Positions 17,335 through 25,792 are shown, numbered from the stretch's first letter. The stretch: DNA of 39,685 bases from Candidatus Poribacteria bacterium (GCA_003635255.1 PYJC01000054.1:1-39685); one strand, 5' to 3'. Notes: a model not told the origin generated them from the sequence alone. Numbers and translations: made by a program.

Positions 17335-18396
17335 ATGAAACGCCTGGTTTTTGAAGATATATACAGTTGGAGCGTTTTTAGTTCAGAACGACAGATAGAT
17401 TTTAACGGACATTTGTGGGTACGTCCAGACGGAAATATTCTGATAGATCCGGTACCCATGTCCGATGACGATAAGGAACATCTGACAACACTCGGTGGCG
17501 CGAAATCAATTGTGCTGACGAATGCCGATCATGAACGTGAAGCCGCTACCTTTCAAAAATGGACGGGTGCCGACGTGATTGTGCATGAAGCCGATGCCGA
17601 CGCGTTGAATATCACACCGACCCGAACGGTTCAAGACCGTGAGACGATTGTGCCAGGTCTACATGCCATCCATCTCAGCCACGGGAAAAGTCCGGGGGAA
17701 ATCGCACTTTACTTCCCAGAAAAACAGACCGTCCTGTTCGGGGACCTAGTGGTCGGCGAACCGATGGGGGCACTGACACTGCTTGCTGATGCTAAACTGA
17801 GCGATCCACCTAAGGCAGCACTCGAATTGCGCAAAGTCTTGGCACTCCGCTTTAATACGATTCTCGTCGGTGACGGCCACTCCATCTTTAAAGACGCACG
17901 CCAACACCTCGTTGATTGCCTGCAAGCGCGTCGAGACATCTACATCAACCGAATTCATATCGATGAAATCGCGTGGCAATATAAAAACGCCCCTCATCCT
18001 TACGACTTTGAGGACAAAGACATTGATCCACTCATTGGTGGCAAAAATTTAGGGTATCGTGTGATCCGTCTCCAACCCGGTAAGATGAGTTTCCCGATGC
18101 ATTTTCACAACTTCGGTGAAGAGATGTGCTACGTGATGGAAGGCACCTGTACACTCAAAACCCCACGCGGCGATGCAGAGGTAAAGGCAGGTGATTTCAT
18201 CGCGTTTCCACCGGGCACAATTGGCGCGCATAAGTTTGTGAATAGCAGCGATGCCCCAGTCACGCTATTCATTCTCGGTACGACGACACCACACGACGTA
18301 AGCGAATATCCTGACTCCAACAAGGTCCTGCCTTATGTCGTTGGAAAGATTTACCGAAAAGATCCGAGCCTGAGTTATTGGGATGGCGAGGTGTAA
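17335..18396 (+). CDS. degenerate metallo-beta-lactamase-fold plus cupin fusion protein
   Basis: This 353-residue protein has two modules. Residues 5-200 follow the MBL-fold layout (HLWVRPDGNILIDPV, SIVLTNADHERE, GLHAIHLSHGKSPGEIALYF, TVLFGDLVVGEPMG, TILVGDGHSIF). The HxHxDH motif is reduced to N63-A-D-H66, while H116, D137 and H182 remain, so only part of the metal site survives. Residues 240-315 are a cupin_2 domain with H256, H258, E263 and H299 as metal ligands (MHFHNFGEEMCYVMEG, FPPGTIGAHKF). It may be a sensor or isomerase-like enzyme. No signal peptide is present. Sulfatase and lipoprotein neighbours suggest carbohydrate metabolism. Confidence 0.8.
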   Translation: MKRLVFEDIYSWSVFSSERQIDFNGHLWVRPDGNILIDPVPMSDDDKEHLTTLGGAKSIVLTNADHEREAATFQKWTGADVIVHEADADALNITPTRTVQDRETIVPGLHAIHLSHGKSPGEIALYFPEKQTVLFGDLVVGEPMGALTLLADAKLSDPPKAALELRKVLALRFNTILVGDGHSIFKDARQHLVDCLQARRDIYINRIHIDEIAWQYKNAPHPYDFEDKDIDPLIGGKNLGYRVIRLQPGKMSFPMHFHNFGEEMCYVMEGTCTLKTPRGDAEVKAGDFIAFPPGTIGAHKFVNSSDAPVTLFILGTTTPHDVSEYPDSNKVLPYVVGKIYRKDPSLSYWDGEV

Positions 18397-18402
18397 TAAT
18401 TA

Positions 18403-18480
18403 CGGGACTTACGCACATTTAGCATGTGGTAGGAGGTTTTATTTTTAACCCCCTAAATCCCCTTTATCAGGAGGACTTTA
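18403..18480. repeat. intergenic repeat with GGACTTACG and CCCCCTAAATCCCC motifs
   Basis: The segment contains GGGACTTACGCA, whose core recurs beside the hairpin repeat at 6497. It also contains CCCCCTAAATCCCC followed by a partly complementary TCAGGAGGA, a motif style common in dispersed bacterial intergenic repeats. It lies between the convergent MBL-cupin and sulfatase genes and may double as a terminator. Confidence 0.4.
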
Positions 18481-18498
18481 AGACGGAATTAGTAAATT

Positions 18499-19854
18499 CT
18501 ATTTTGATTTACGGACGCTTTGATTCTCTTTTGCCCGTGCATCTACCAACTCCGGACTGACGATTCCACGCAAAGCAACTTCCATTTCACTACGTTTTGC
18601 TGCATATTCAGGTTTTGGTGCCAAATCATTGTTTTCTAACGGGTCAATCTTCACATTGAACAATTGCGGTTCGCTACCGACGTAATGACACAATTTGTAA
18701 TCTCCACGCTTGAGCATAAAACCGGCGTTGAGCATCCCCATGTGATGGTATTCTGAAAATACAGTCCGCGTTGTCTCATCCGGTTGGTTTCGGGCCATTT
18801 CCAATAGACTATCACCGGGTAAATCGGACAGTGGTTCCAAATCAGCGATTTCCAACAAAGTCGGCAGGACATCTACCAAAGAGACGTTTTGTGCCACGCG
18901 ACGGGTCTCACCCGACGGCAGCCGCAGCATTAATGGCACCTTCACCGCGGGTTCATAGAAGCACTGCTTCTGCCAGTTCCCGTGGTGCCCTGCCATTTCA
19001 CCGTGATCGCTGGTATAGATGACGACAGTATCTTCGCGTAATTCGGACGTATCAATTGCTTCAAGTATCCGTCCAATCTGAGTATCAAGAGACGAAACAA
19101 GCGCGTAATAGGAGGCTAACGCACAACGCACAGTCGCTTCAGGCGGTGGAATATCGTTCCGCCACGCCCAACGGTGGTGTTGGATGATGGGGTGTTGAGA
19201 TTCAAGCGGTTCGTTCCATGTATTAGGGAGTTCAAGCGCGTCTGGGTCGTACAGTGAGTAGAATTCCGGCGGGGCAATTAGCGGGAAGTGTGGGTGCATG
19301 AATCCGCAATAGAGCAGAAACGGCTTGTCATCAGGTGCAGCCGCTTTTTCGCGGAGGAAATCCACTGCCAAGTCTGTGACGTTTCGGTCATATCTCGTGT
19401 GTTCGTGATCCCCCGGTCCGCATTCAGCGACGTGCGAATTGGAGCCGCGACGTGCGTCCGGAGTGCGTCGCGGGGGACGACCGGTTGTGTGCCGCCACCG
19501 AGGTAGATCGTCCAACAAACGATGTGAAAATCCGAGCAGACGATCAGTCCCGTTGAAATGTGTCCGTCCACACAACACGGTCTCATAACCCGCTTCTGTT
19601 AAATAATCGCCCCATGTCTGGTGGTGTCGATCCAATATTGCCCCTAAATCCCACGCTTCAATCTGATGCGGATAGCGTCCGGTGAGCATAGACAAGCGTG
19701 AGGGTGTACAGATTGGATAATTGCAATAGGCATTGTCAAAAGTGTAACTCTGTCCCGAAAGGCGATCAAGATGTGGCGTTTGGACAACCGGATGCCCACT
19801 ATTCCCCATCACAGCACCCGCGTGTTCATCTGAAAATAGAAAGACGATATTCAT
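18499..19854 (-). CDS. Cys-type sulfatase (alkaline phosphatase superfamily)
   Basis: ATG 19854 is preferred to the adjacent TTG at 19857. The 451-residue enzyme has the maturation motif C49-T-P-S-R, whose cysteine is converted to formylglycine. Metal-site elements are FLFSDEHAG at the N-terminus and YTSDHGEMAGHHGNWQKQ. It hydrolyses sulfate esters, probably of sulfated glycans. No signal peptide is visible, so it is predicted cytoplasmic, or the N-terminus differs. The only ribosome-site-like AAGGAG lies 21 bases upstream with a small GGGCT/AGCCC stem between, so initiation may be inefficient or structure-dependent. The maturase is not convincingly encoded here. Confidence 0.92.
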   Translation of the reverse strand: MNIVFLFSDEHAGAVMGNSGHPVVQTPHLDRLSGQSYTFDNAYCNYPICTPSRLSMLTGRYPHQIEAWDLGAILDRHHQTWGDYLTEAGYETVLCGRTHFNGTDRLLGFSHRLLDDLPRWRHTTGRPPRRTPDARRGSNSHVAECGPGDHEHTRYDRNVTDLAVDFLREKAAAPDDKPFLLYCGFMHPHFPLIAPPEFYSLYDPDALELPNTWNEPLESQHPIIQHHRWAWRNDIPPPEATVRCALASYYALVSSLDTQIGRILEAIDTSELREDTVVIYTSDHGEMAGHHGNWQKQCFYEPAVKVPLMLRLPSGETRRVAQNVSLVDVLPTLLEIADLEPLSDLPGDSLLEMARNQPDETTRTVFSEYHHMGMLNAGFMLKRGDYKLCHYVGSEPQLFNVKIDPLENNDLAPKPEYAAKRSEMEVALRGIVSPELVDARAKENQSVRKSK

Positions 19855-19980
19855 CAATCTTGGGCTGAAGCCCTTACTCCTTTTTCTATTGGCTTGGATG
19901 TCAAAATATAGTATAATCCTATCACATCATTGGTAAAGAATACAACCCGTATATGCAACTATAGTGAGATATGCAATTAC

Positions 19981-20209
19981 TTATAGTAAATCCCATAATT
20001 AACTATACACGTATTGCAGGCGGGGTTTGAAACCCTGAAGAAATACGCAGAAATCCGCAGAAATACCCAAGCAATACGCAGAAATACCGTTTTTGATAGG
20101 GTGTTTCTTGTAAGCAAAAACACCCCTATCAAAGACCCCAAGCAAAAACCCTGCAATGGGGAGGTTGCTGTTCCCTAAAGTGTAAACATATTTTCGGGCT
20201 TTACTATAA
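19981..20209. mobile_element. MITE-like element, copy A (TTATAGTAAA terminal inverted repeats)
   Basis: The left end TTATAGTAAATCCC (from 19981) is matched in inverted orientation by GGGCTTTACTATAA (to 20209), giving 14-base terminal inverted repeats with one mismatch. Inside are short direct repeats of AATACGCAGAAAT (about 20042 and 20073) and a long hairpin (20092-20133) built from TTGATAGGGTGTTT and its near-complement. It has no coding capacity. A second, shorter element with the same ends lies at 32941-33059. Confidence 0.68.
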
Positions 20210-20279
20210 AGGTTACGGCGGGGTTACATGAAGATTAAGAATTTCAGGGCTTATGCAGTAGGTGGAGGTTTATTTAGAA

Positions 20280-20312
20280 GCGGCTCGGGAGGTTGCCACC
20301 CTCCCGAGCCGC
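20280..20312. repeat. 13-bp perfect GC-rich inverted repeat
   Basis: GCGGCTCGGGAGG (20280-20292) and its exact complement (20300-20312) enclose a seven-base loop. A degenerate second copy of the loop and right arm (GGTTGCCACCCTTCCGAGCC) follows at about 20334-20353. The pair lies about 200 bases before the sulfatase start and resembles a dispersed REP-type unit. Confidence 0.55.
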
Positions 20313-20511
20313 GGTTTAGAGGTAACTCGATAGGGTTGCCACCCTTCCGAGCCATGGCACTGCCTAGCGGACTATCCACTAGGTCAGTTGTCAGTACAAG
20401 TTTAAAAACGCAATACTTTATAATCAGTTACATGGCAGGGTTATTTAGTTTTACATATTCACTTTTTTATATATCTATGTATATTTTCTGCCGAGGGAAA
20501 TTTAACTGACA

Positions 20512-21939
20512 ATGGATAGCACAACGACCTCTCGACCCAATATCGTACTCATTATGTGTGATCAGATGCGGTGGGACGCTGCCGGATTCGCTGGCAGCCC
20601 AATCGTTCAAACGCCGCATCTCGATCGGTTGGCAGCAGGCGGGGTCTGCTTTGAAAACGCTTACTGTGCATCACCGGTCTGTTCACCGGCACGGGCAAGT
20701 TGGTTAACTGGACTCTATCCGCATGCGCATCTACAACTACGGAATTATGGAACCCAAAGGATGGGCGAATTCGGCGGCTACCTACCGCATGACCGTATCA
20801 CTCTCGGAGATGTGCTTAAAAGCGCTGGCTATCGCTGCGGTATCGTTGGACCGTGGCATCTGGGGGACGACCACCGCCCACAACACGGATTTTCCGATTT
20901 CTGGTGTACCTACCGTTATCTCGGAGACCATCCAGACCCACTCTTTGATTATTTTGAAACGGAGGGCGTTGAAAACCTCTATCGTTCAAAGGCACCCGGA
21001 ATGACACAGTACGGAAATATCTTGGAATTCGGCACGATTACAGACCCACGACAGCAACGCACAACGTGGACAATTGACCGTTCACTCGAATTCATTCAAC
21101 AACAAGATGATGATGTCCCGTTCTTCCTGTTCGCGAGTATCAAAGACCCACACCCTCGTATTCTCGTGCCGCCGGAGCTTCCCGCACACTATCAAGAAGA
21201 AGAGATGCCGCTACCTACCTCGCTACGTGACCCGCTCGATAGGAAACCCGAATTCCAAACGCGAGGAAAATTTCGTATCCCTTCAACGGTCACTGATGCT
21301 GAATTTCGGCGAATGATGACTTACTATTACGCCTTGATTACGCACATCGACGATCAAGTCGGTCGCTTACTGAGTGCCCTTGAGGGAACGAATACGGTTG
21401 TCGCCTTTATGAGTGATCACGGTGAGTTGCTCGGCGACCACGGCTTTACCGAGAAGTGTCTGATGTATGAAGGTTCAGTGCGCGTGCCATGTCTGCTCTC
21501 ATGGCAGAACCATTTGCCATCCGGTTTCCGAGTCAAAACTCCCTTAGCGGGTGTGGATCTGATGCCGACATTGCTGAGTTTCGCGGGTCAGGCTCCAGAA
21601 ACGCCGATTGATGGACGATCCGTTGCGGCGGCAATTTTAAACGGACACCAACCGGAAGATCAACCGATCTTCGCTGAAATCGCCAGCCTTAACGCGATTT
21701 ATCACAACGCCGACGCACCCGAAGAACTGGCAGCGCATATCATGATTGTCGATGGTCCCTGGAAATATATACGGAACCGTTTCGATATTGATGAATTGTA
21801 CGACTTAAAGACAGACCCGGGCGAGATGCAAAATGTCGCTGATCGTCCAGAACACCAGAACCGCATCGCGCAGATGCGCCAGCAGATCAGAGAGATGGTT
21901 CGCCAGACGGGTCCTGGTCCCTACGCGTGGTGTTTGTAG
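20512..21939 (+). CDS. Cys-type sulfatase (alkaline phosphatase superfamily)
   Basis: This 475-residue sulfatase has metal-binding NIVLIMCDQMRWD at the N-terminus, the formylglycine motif C57-S-P-A-R and VAFMSDHGELLGDHGFTEK. It shares only the family core with the sulfatase at 18499-19854, so the two probably differ in substrate. There is no signal peptide. GAGGG lies about 14 bases before the ATG, a loose ribosome site. The long leader (more than 300 bases after the MITE-like element) carries hairpins. With the neighbouring lipoprotein and MBL-cupin genes it fits a sulfated-glycan locus. Confidence 0.93.
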   Translation: MDSTTTSRPNIVLIMCDQMRWDAAGFAGSPIVQTPHLDRLAAGGVCFENAYCASPVCSPARASWLTGLYPHAHLQLRNYGTQRMGEFGGYLPHDRITLGDVLKSAGYRCGIVGPWHLGDDHRPQHGFSDFWCTYRYLGDHPDPLFDYFETEGVENLYRSKAPGMTQYGNILEFGTITDPRQQRTTWTIDRSLEFIQQQDDDVPFFLFASIKDPHPRILVPPELPAHYQEEEMPLPTSLRDPLDRKPEFQTRGKFRIPSTVTDAEFRRMMTYYYALITHIDDQVGRLLSALEGTNTVVAFMSDHGELLGDHGFTEKCLMYEGSVRVPCLLSWQNHLPSGFRVKTPLAGVDLMPTLLSFAGQAPETPIDGRSVAAAILNGHQPEDQPIFAEIASLNAIYHNADAPEELAAHIMIVDGPWKYIRNRFDIDELYDLKTDPGEMQNVADRPEHQNRIAQMRQQIREMVRQTGPGPYAWCL

Positions 21940-22051
21940 CCACAACCCCACCAAGAATTGGTTGCGTCCACCTCCCATTTGACGACATTTCTGACCACTT
22001 TTTGGAGTGTAAACGTGATCTCCCGATCCTGTCCTTATGTTAACCTAAAAT

Positions 22052-22080
22052 TTGCAATTTTTTTGCTCTTGTGCTATATT
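22052..22080 (+). promoter_or_regulatory. sigma-70-like promoter of the candidate structured RNA
   Basis: TTGCAA (22052-22057) and TATATT (22075-22080) are separated by exactly 17 bases. The predicted start is near 22087, immediately before the structured segment. Confidence 0.6.
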
Positions 22081-22086
22081 ATTTAA

Positions 22087-22166
22087 ACTAGTTCGGGTGG
22101 CACTGCGAAGCATACTGCCCGGTATGTCTACCCCTCCACCTTTGCGGGTGGATAGAACGGACTGGG
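22087..22166 (+). ncRNA. candidate structured RNA (three-way junction), unidentified
   Basis: By hand-folding, 22088-22094 pair with 22159-22165 (closing stem). GGGTGG (22095-22100) pairs with CTACCC (22128-22133) and encloses a second hairpin, CATAC (22111-22115) with GTATG (22122-22126). TCCACC (22135-22140) pairs with GGTGGA (22147-22152). The result is a compact three-way junction starting at the predicted promoter. No open frame fits. It could be a small RNA or the 5' leader of the gene at 22289, 120 bases on. I do not recognise it as tRNA, 5S, SRP, 6S or a riboswitch class I know. Confidence 0.5.
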
Positions 22167-22288
22167 ACATCGGAAGAACTTAAAAAATGAAAGACATTAG
22201 GTAAATCGTGCTTAAGAATTTGTTTGACACTGATCAGAATATACGTTTTTCTTCTGTGATTTTTACTTAAAAAGTTGAGTTTAAAGCA

Positions 22289-22771
22289 GTGACTGAAATA
22301 ATTTCAAATGAGAAGATTCAAGCGTTTATAGAAGAACGCAAGTCCATACATGACCAATGGCGAGACAAGTTTTTTACAAGATGGAATGGCAATAGTAAGG
22401 AGCGGATCCTGGAAATTGTAGGGGATGCTGGTCATGAATTTAGGGTTATCGTTAGAGAAAATAAATTTAATCCATCAAGGAACTTTTCTGTGATATTAGG
22501 GGTTTATTATCCCACGCCAAATAAGGTTTTTCGTTTACTCCGTTATAATGGTAGTAATCACTGTCACATGGGACATATTCGTTATGAATGTCATATTCAT
22601 CGTGCAACAGAGGAATATCAGAACGCTAAAGAACGAGAAGATTCTTATGCCGAAAAAACCTCTCGCTATCAAGATGTATTTGATGCCCTTGGATGTTTAA
22701 TGGATGACGCTAATTTTCAGGGCAACCATACACTTTTACAGGAGGTAAAATTATGTCTATTGGGACTATAG
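22289..22771 (+). CDS. uncharacterised protein encoded upstream of, and overlapping, a DUF1828/DUF1829 gene
   Basis: This 160-residue cytoplasmic protein has a GTG start and a weak ribosome site. Its N-terminal region is charged and helical (NEKIQAFIEERKSIHDQWRDKF). A central beta-rich part reads HEFRVIVRENKFNPSRNFSVILGVYYPTP, then YNGSNHCHMGHIRYECHIHR with several histidines and cysteines. The layout recalls DUF6978-type proteins, which I know only as partners of DUF1828 proteins, but the match is tentative. Its last 19 bases overlap the next gene, so translation is coupled. The surrounding DNA is distinctly AT-rich compared with the flanking sulfatase gene, consistent with acquisition. Confidence 0.6.
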   Translation: MTEIISNEKIQAFIEERKSIHDQWRDKFFTRWNGNSKERILEIVGDAGHEFRVIVRENKFNPSRNFSVILGVYYPTPNKVFRLLRYNGSNHCHMGHIRYECHIHRATEEYQNAKEREDSYAEKTSRYQDVFDALGCLMDDANFQGNHTLLQEVKLCLLGL

Positions 22772-23526
22772 AGAAGGATTTTATTGACAGCATTTCAGCA
22801 GAGATAGAGCTTGTTCCTGATGGGAGAGACCGTTTCTACGTGTATACTCCGTTCAGATTCAACGACGGGGACCACATCTCTATTATCTTGAAGAAAGAAT
22901 CTGAAGGGTGGATACTTTCTGATGAAGGGCACACCTACATGCATCTGACCTATGACATAGATGAACAGCAACTCTTTAAAGGTATCCGTCAAGATATTAT
23001 ATCAAGAGCACTTTCTGAGTTCGGAGTTAAGAATCGAGACGGCGAATTGATACTTGAAATTAGAGGCACCGATTATGGAAATGCCCTATACGCATTTGCT
23101 CAGTCACTGCTAAAGATAACAAGCGTGACATCTATATCTCGGAAACATACTCACCGAAAAACATTCATGAGCGAGTTTAAAGATATGATGTATAGCGTTG
23201 CTTCAAAAGATCGTATTGAATTGGACTGGTTTCACGAAGAACATGACCCTGAGGGTAAATATAAAGTAGACTGCCGAATAAATGGGATGGGAACGCCGCT
23301 TTTCGTCTACGCCCTGTCCACGGATAGAAAGGTCAATCAAGCAACAATCGCTCTCTATGAATTTAAAGCATGGAAACTCCCTGATTTTTGCTCTGTAGGG
23401 ATCATACGAGATCGAACAAAAGTCAGTCGGAAGTCAATAGATTACTTCCGAACCGTTGCCGACGACTGTTACCCATTAGAAGAGAGTCATAGTAAAATCA
23501 GACAGGTCCTCGCTCTTGCATTATAA
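22753..23526 (+). CDS. DUF1828/DUF1829 domain protein
   Basis: This 257-residue protein has an AGGAGGT ribosome site within the end of the upstream gene. Residues 20-110 fit DUF1828: DRFYVYTPFRFNDGDHISIILKK, then the hallmark GWILSDEGHTYMHLTYDID. Residues 125-255 fit DUF1829: KDRIELDWFHEEHDPEGKYKVDCRIN, PLFVYALSTDRKVNQATIALYEFKAW and VSRKSIDYFRTVADDCYPL. These domains are known only as a conserved pair, often found in variable or prophage-like regions. No function is established; a role in defence or toxin-antitoxin biology is inference from such contexts. Confidence 0.75.
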   Translation: MSIGTIEKDFIDSISAEIELVPDGRDRFYVYTPFRFNDGDHISIILKKESEGWILSDEGHTYMHLTYDIDEQQLFKGIRQDIISRALSEFGVKNRDGELILEIRGTDYGNALYAFAQSLLKITSVTSISRKHTHRKTFMSEFKDMMYSVASKDRIELDWFHEEHDPEGKYKVDCRINGMGTPLFVYALSTDRKVNQATIALYEFKAWKLPDFCSVGIIRDRTKVSRKSIDYFRTVADDCYPLEESHSKIRQVLALAL

Positions 23527-23548
23527 TAAAAGGTAAAATTATTTTCCT

Positions 23549-24037
23549 ATGAAAGTCTTTGCAAGTCCATATTTAATTTTGCTTGCTGTTTTTTGCGTGT
23601 TTGGTTGCGACGGTGAAGTAGACACGGACAAGCCAAAACCTTCGGCCTCGCCTATTCAATCGGAAAAAGATACCGTTACAGGCTTGGATAAAACGCAAAA
23701 GTTTGATGTTGTGGTGCTGATTGATGGTAAAACTAATAGTGATAAGACCGTCTCTCTGATTGTAAAAGGCAGTTTATTGCTCGACTTGATGGAAAAGGAT
23801 ATAACCATTCTGGAAAAACCGAGAACTGACAATATCAATAACTATGTTATACATCTTATAGGGTCTGAACATGGAAAAAATAGTATCGAGGTAAATGTAA
23901 TGTATGCCTTTTCTCCACGTTTGACTTACAAAGGAACTTATGACGATATAGAAACAATCTCTGCGGATATTTCAGAGAATATGCAAAGGTTCATAGAATA
24001 CTGCCAAGATCCCAACAATTTTAGAGGTGCTAAATAG
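23549..24037 (+). CDS. putative lipoprotein of unknown function
   Basis: This 162-residue protein has a signal peptide ending in VFGC, so C20 is the likely lipidated residue. A low-complexity linker (about 25-45, with KPKPSASP) follows. The mature part (about 50-160) is a mixed alpha/beta region with KFDVVVLIDGKTNSDKTVSLIVKG and YDDIETISADISENMQRFIEYC, not recognised. It lies 22 bases after the DUF1829 gene and ends at a strong terminator, so it closes a three-gene unit. Confidence 0.7.
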   Translation: MKVFASPYLILLAVFCVFGCDGEVDTDKPKPSASPIQSEKDTVTGLDKTQKFDVVVLIDGKTNSDKTVSLIVKGSLLLDLMEKDITILEKPRTDNINNYVIHLIGSEHGKNSIEVNVMYAFSPRLTYKGTYDDIETISADISENMQRFIEYCQDPNNFRGAK

Positions 24038-24038
24038 A

Positions 24039-24063
24039 AAAAGGGCGGTTTATTCGCCCTTTT
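24039..24063. terminator. intrinsic terminator closing the AT-rich three-gene unit
   Basis: AAAAGGGCG (24039-24047) pairs with CGCCCTTTT (24055-24063) around a seven-base loop and runs into TTTTCTCT. The symmetrical A and T tracts mean it could act in both directions. Confidence 0.85.
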
Positions 24064-24098
24064 CTCTCCGATCCTGCGACAGAAAGGAGGCGAATAAT

Positions 24099-24397
24099 AT
24101 GTTAAAGCGTATTGTTGTATTTTCTGCGGGTGCCGCTATTACAAAGCCTTGTATAGAGATTGTATCATAGAACCTTTCAACGCGTATGCTCAAGAAAATA
24201 TGGAGTGGTTTACTCAAAGGAGATTTCACTACGTTTTTGGATGTATAGGACGACAAGTTAGATTTGACGGTATTGGCAGACCAACATATGCTTTCTTAAC
24301 ACCGTTTAACCCAACCTACGGTACTAAAAATTGGCACCTATGGTGCGGTGTTTTTGCTTGGGTGTTTCTTCTAGGAAACCGCACCTACCGGATCTAG
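24099..24397 (+). pseudogene. frameshifted small gene with a strong ribosome site
   Basis: AAAGGAGG stands eight bases before ATG 24099, yet the frame stops after 23 codons (MLKRIVVFSAGAAITKPC, ending 24170). Shifting frame near 24142 gives LYRDCIIEPFNAYAQENMEWFTQRRF, which continues open to 24397 and reads like a plausible protein. I therefore interpret one single-base indel in a gene of about 95 codons. The distal part overlaps an inverted repeat (GGTGCGG/CCGCACC, about 24342-24388), so the true 3' end may be earlier. I do not recognise the protein. A real 23-residue peptide is the alternative. Confidence 0.4.
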
Positions 24398-24412
24398 GGA
24401 AGGCAGTGGACC

Positions 24413-25792
24413 ATGCAACTTAAACATCTCAGCCAATCAGCATTTGTCCGAAGGATATCCATTTGGGCACTATCAATCGGACTCTTGTTTTTCGGGTTTT
24501 TCTCTAACACATGGCGAGTCGCTGATCAGAACTGGTTTGCGACACATCAGAAAGACACCGAAGCGCATGTCATGGGTAGAATGGTCAAATCTCGTCAAGA
24601 TGGTATCTTCTCAGCGGGCGGTCTGAACGGTTGGGGTACAGCGAAAAGTACGGATGCAGAATGGATACCTTCAACAGCACTGGGACCCCAATATACAGCG
24701 TACCTTTACGAGCTCTCCTTTGAAAAATTTTCAACGTATAATTCACAACCTGCCGGGCAAGGGATGGTTTTTAGTCTACTGGATAGACTTATTCCCCTAT
24801 CGCCGCAAACAAAATTAACGTTATTCTATATCTTGACGGCTTTACTTTCTGCAGGCGCGTTGACATGCATCGTAGGTTGGTTCTATGAGGAATTTGGTGG
24901 GTGGGTCGCGATATTCGTTATCGGTTCGGCTGTGTTGTCTCAATGGTTAACGGTCTTTGGTAAAAATCTTTGGTGGAGTCTATGGGCTTTCTATTTACCG
25001 ATGATTGTCGTTATGTACTACCTCAAACGCCACAGAGTTCCCGCAGATCGTCAGTTCATCAGGTTTGGAATCCTAATCTTCATCGCAGTTTCCATCAAGT
25101 GTTTCATCAACGGCTATGAGTATATTACAACCACACTATTAATGATGATGGTGCCGTTCGTCTACTATGTCATTCTCGACAAATGGAGCCGCCCCCAATG
25201 TGTGAAATGGACGCTCGCAGCCGGACTCGGATCAGGCGTGGCAATCTTTTTCAGTTTCATCATGTTATGTTTCCAGATCGGTGCCGCCAAAGATGGGTTT
25301 ATGGACGGCGTTGCGCATATAGTCTGGTCTTTTGGAAAGCGCACGTATGCAAATGCAGAAGACTATCCACCCGTATATGCTGCCAGTCTGGAAGCAGGAA
25401 CAATAGGCGTGGTCATTACCTACATGAACGGTATTTTCTTTGATCTCAACAACTATCTCTCTCAAGCAAATTCATTTGTCTCTAACTTCCTATTGAAAGT
25501 CCGCTATTATTATCTGATCGTTCTTTTTGTTGTGATGTCTGCGCTGCTGTTTTGGCGCAGCAATAAAGAGATACTGGCAGCGCGACGACCGCACTATATG
25601 GCATTAATCTGGACGACATGGTTCTCAATTCTGGCACCGCTATCGTGGCATGTCATCTTCAAGGCACACTCGTACATCCATACACACATGAGCTTTCTCC
25701 TCTGGCAAATGCCTTTTACTTTCTTCGGCTTTGCCGTGTTCGGAGCTACTGTTATAACTTGGACGAAAAAGACTGAGTCAACGCAAGGTTAG
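24413..25792 (+). CDS. multispanning membrane protein, possibly GT-C-like
   Basis: This 459-residue protein has ten or more hydrophobic helices. The first luminal loop after TM1 is polar and carries an acidic pair in THQKDTEAHVMGRM, and a late loop reads FKAHSYIHTHMSF. An acidic motif in the first external loop plus many helices is the layout of GT-C lipid-linked sugar transferases. The match is weak and no specific family is certain. It is followed after 75 bases by the six-hairpin protein, in the same direction, consistent with a glycan-related pair. Confidence 0.65.
   Translation: MQLKHLSQSAFVRRISIWALSIGLLFFGFFSNTWRVADQNWFATHQKDTEAHVMGRMVKSRQDGIFSAGGLNGWGTAKSTDAEWIPSTALGPQYTAYLYELSFEKFSTYNSQPAGQGMVFSLLDRLIPLSPQTKLTLFYILTALLSAGALTCIVGWFYEEFGGWVAIFVIGSAVLSQWLTVFGKNLWWSLWAFYLPMIVVMYYLKRHRVPADRQFIRFGILIFIAVSIKCFINGYEYITTTLLMMMVPFVYYVILDKWSRPQCVKWTLAAGLGSGVAIFFSFIMLCFQIGAAKDGFMDGVAHIVWSFGKRTYANAEDYPPVYAASLEAGTIGVVITYMNGIFFDLNNYLSQANSFVSNFLLKVRYYYLIVLFVVMSALLFWRSNKEILAARRPHYMALIWTTWFSILAPLSWHVIFKAHSYIHTHMSFLLWQMPFTFFGFAVFGATVITWTKKTESTQG

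Noticed and set aside
20228..20509. 93-codon open frame before the second sulfatase
   Set aside because: It is translated through hairpin repeat sequence, has no ribosome site and shows no protein-like motif.
22087..22166. tRNA, 5S, SRP or 6S identity for the structured RNA
   Set aside because: The T-arm, anticodon layout, SRP tetraloop region and long 6S stem are all absent.
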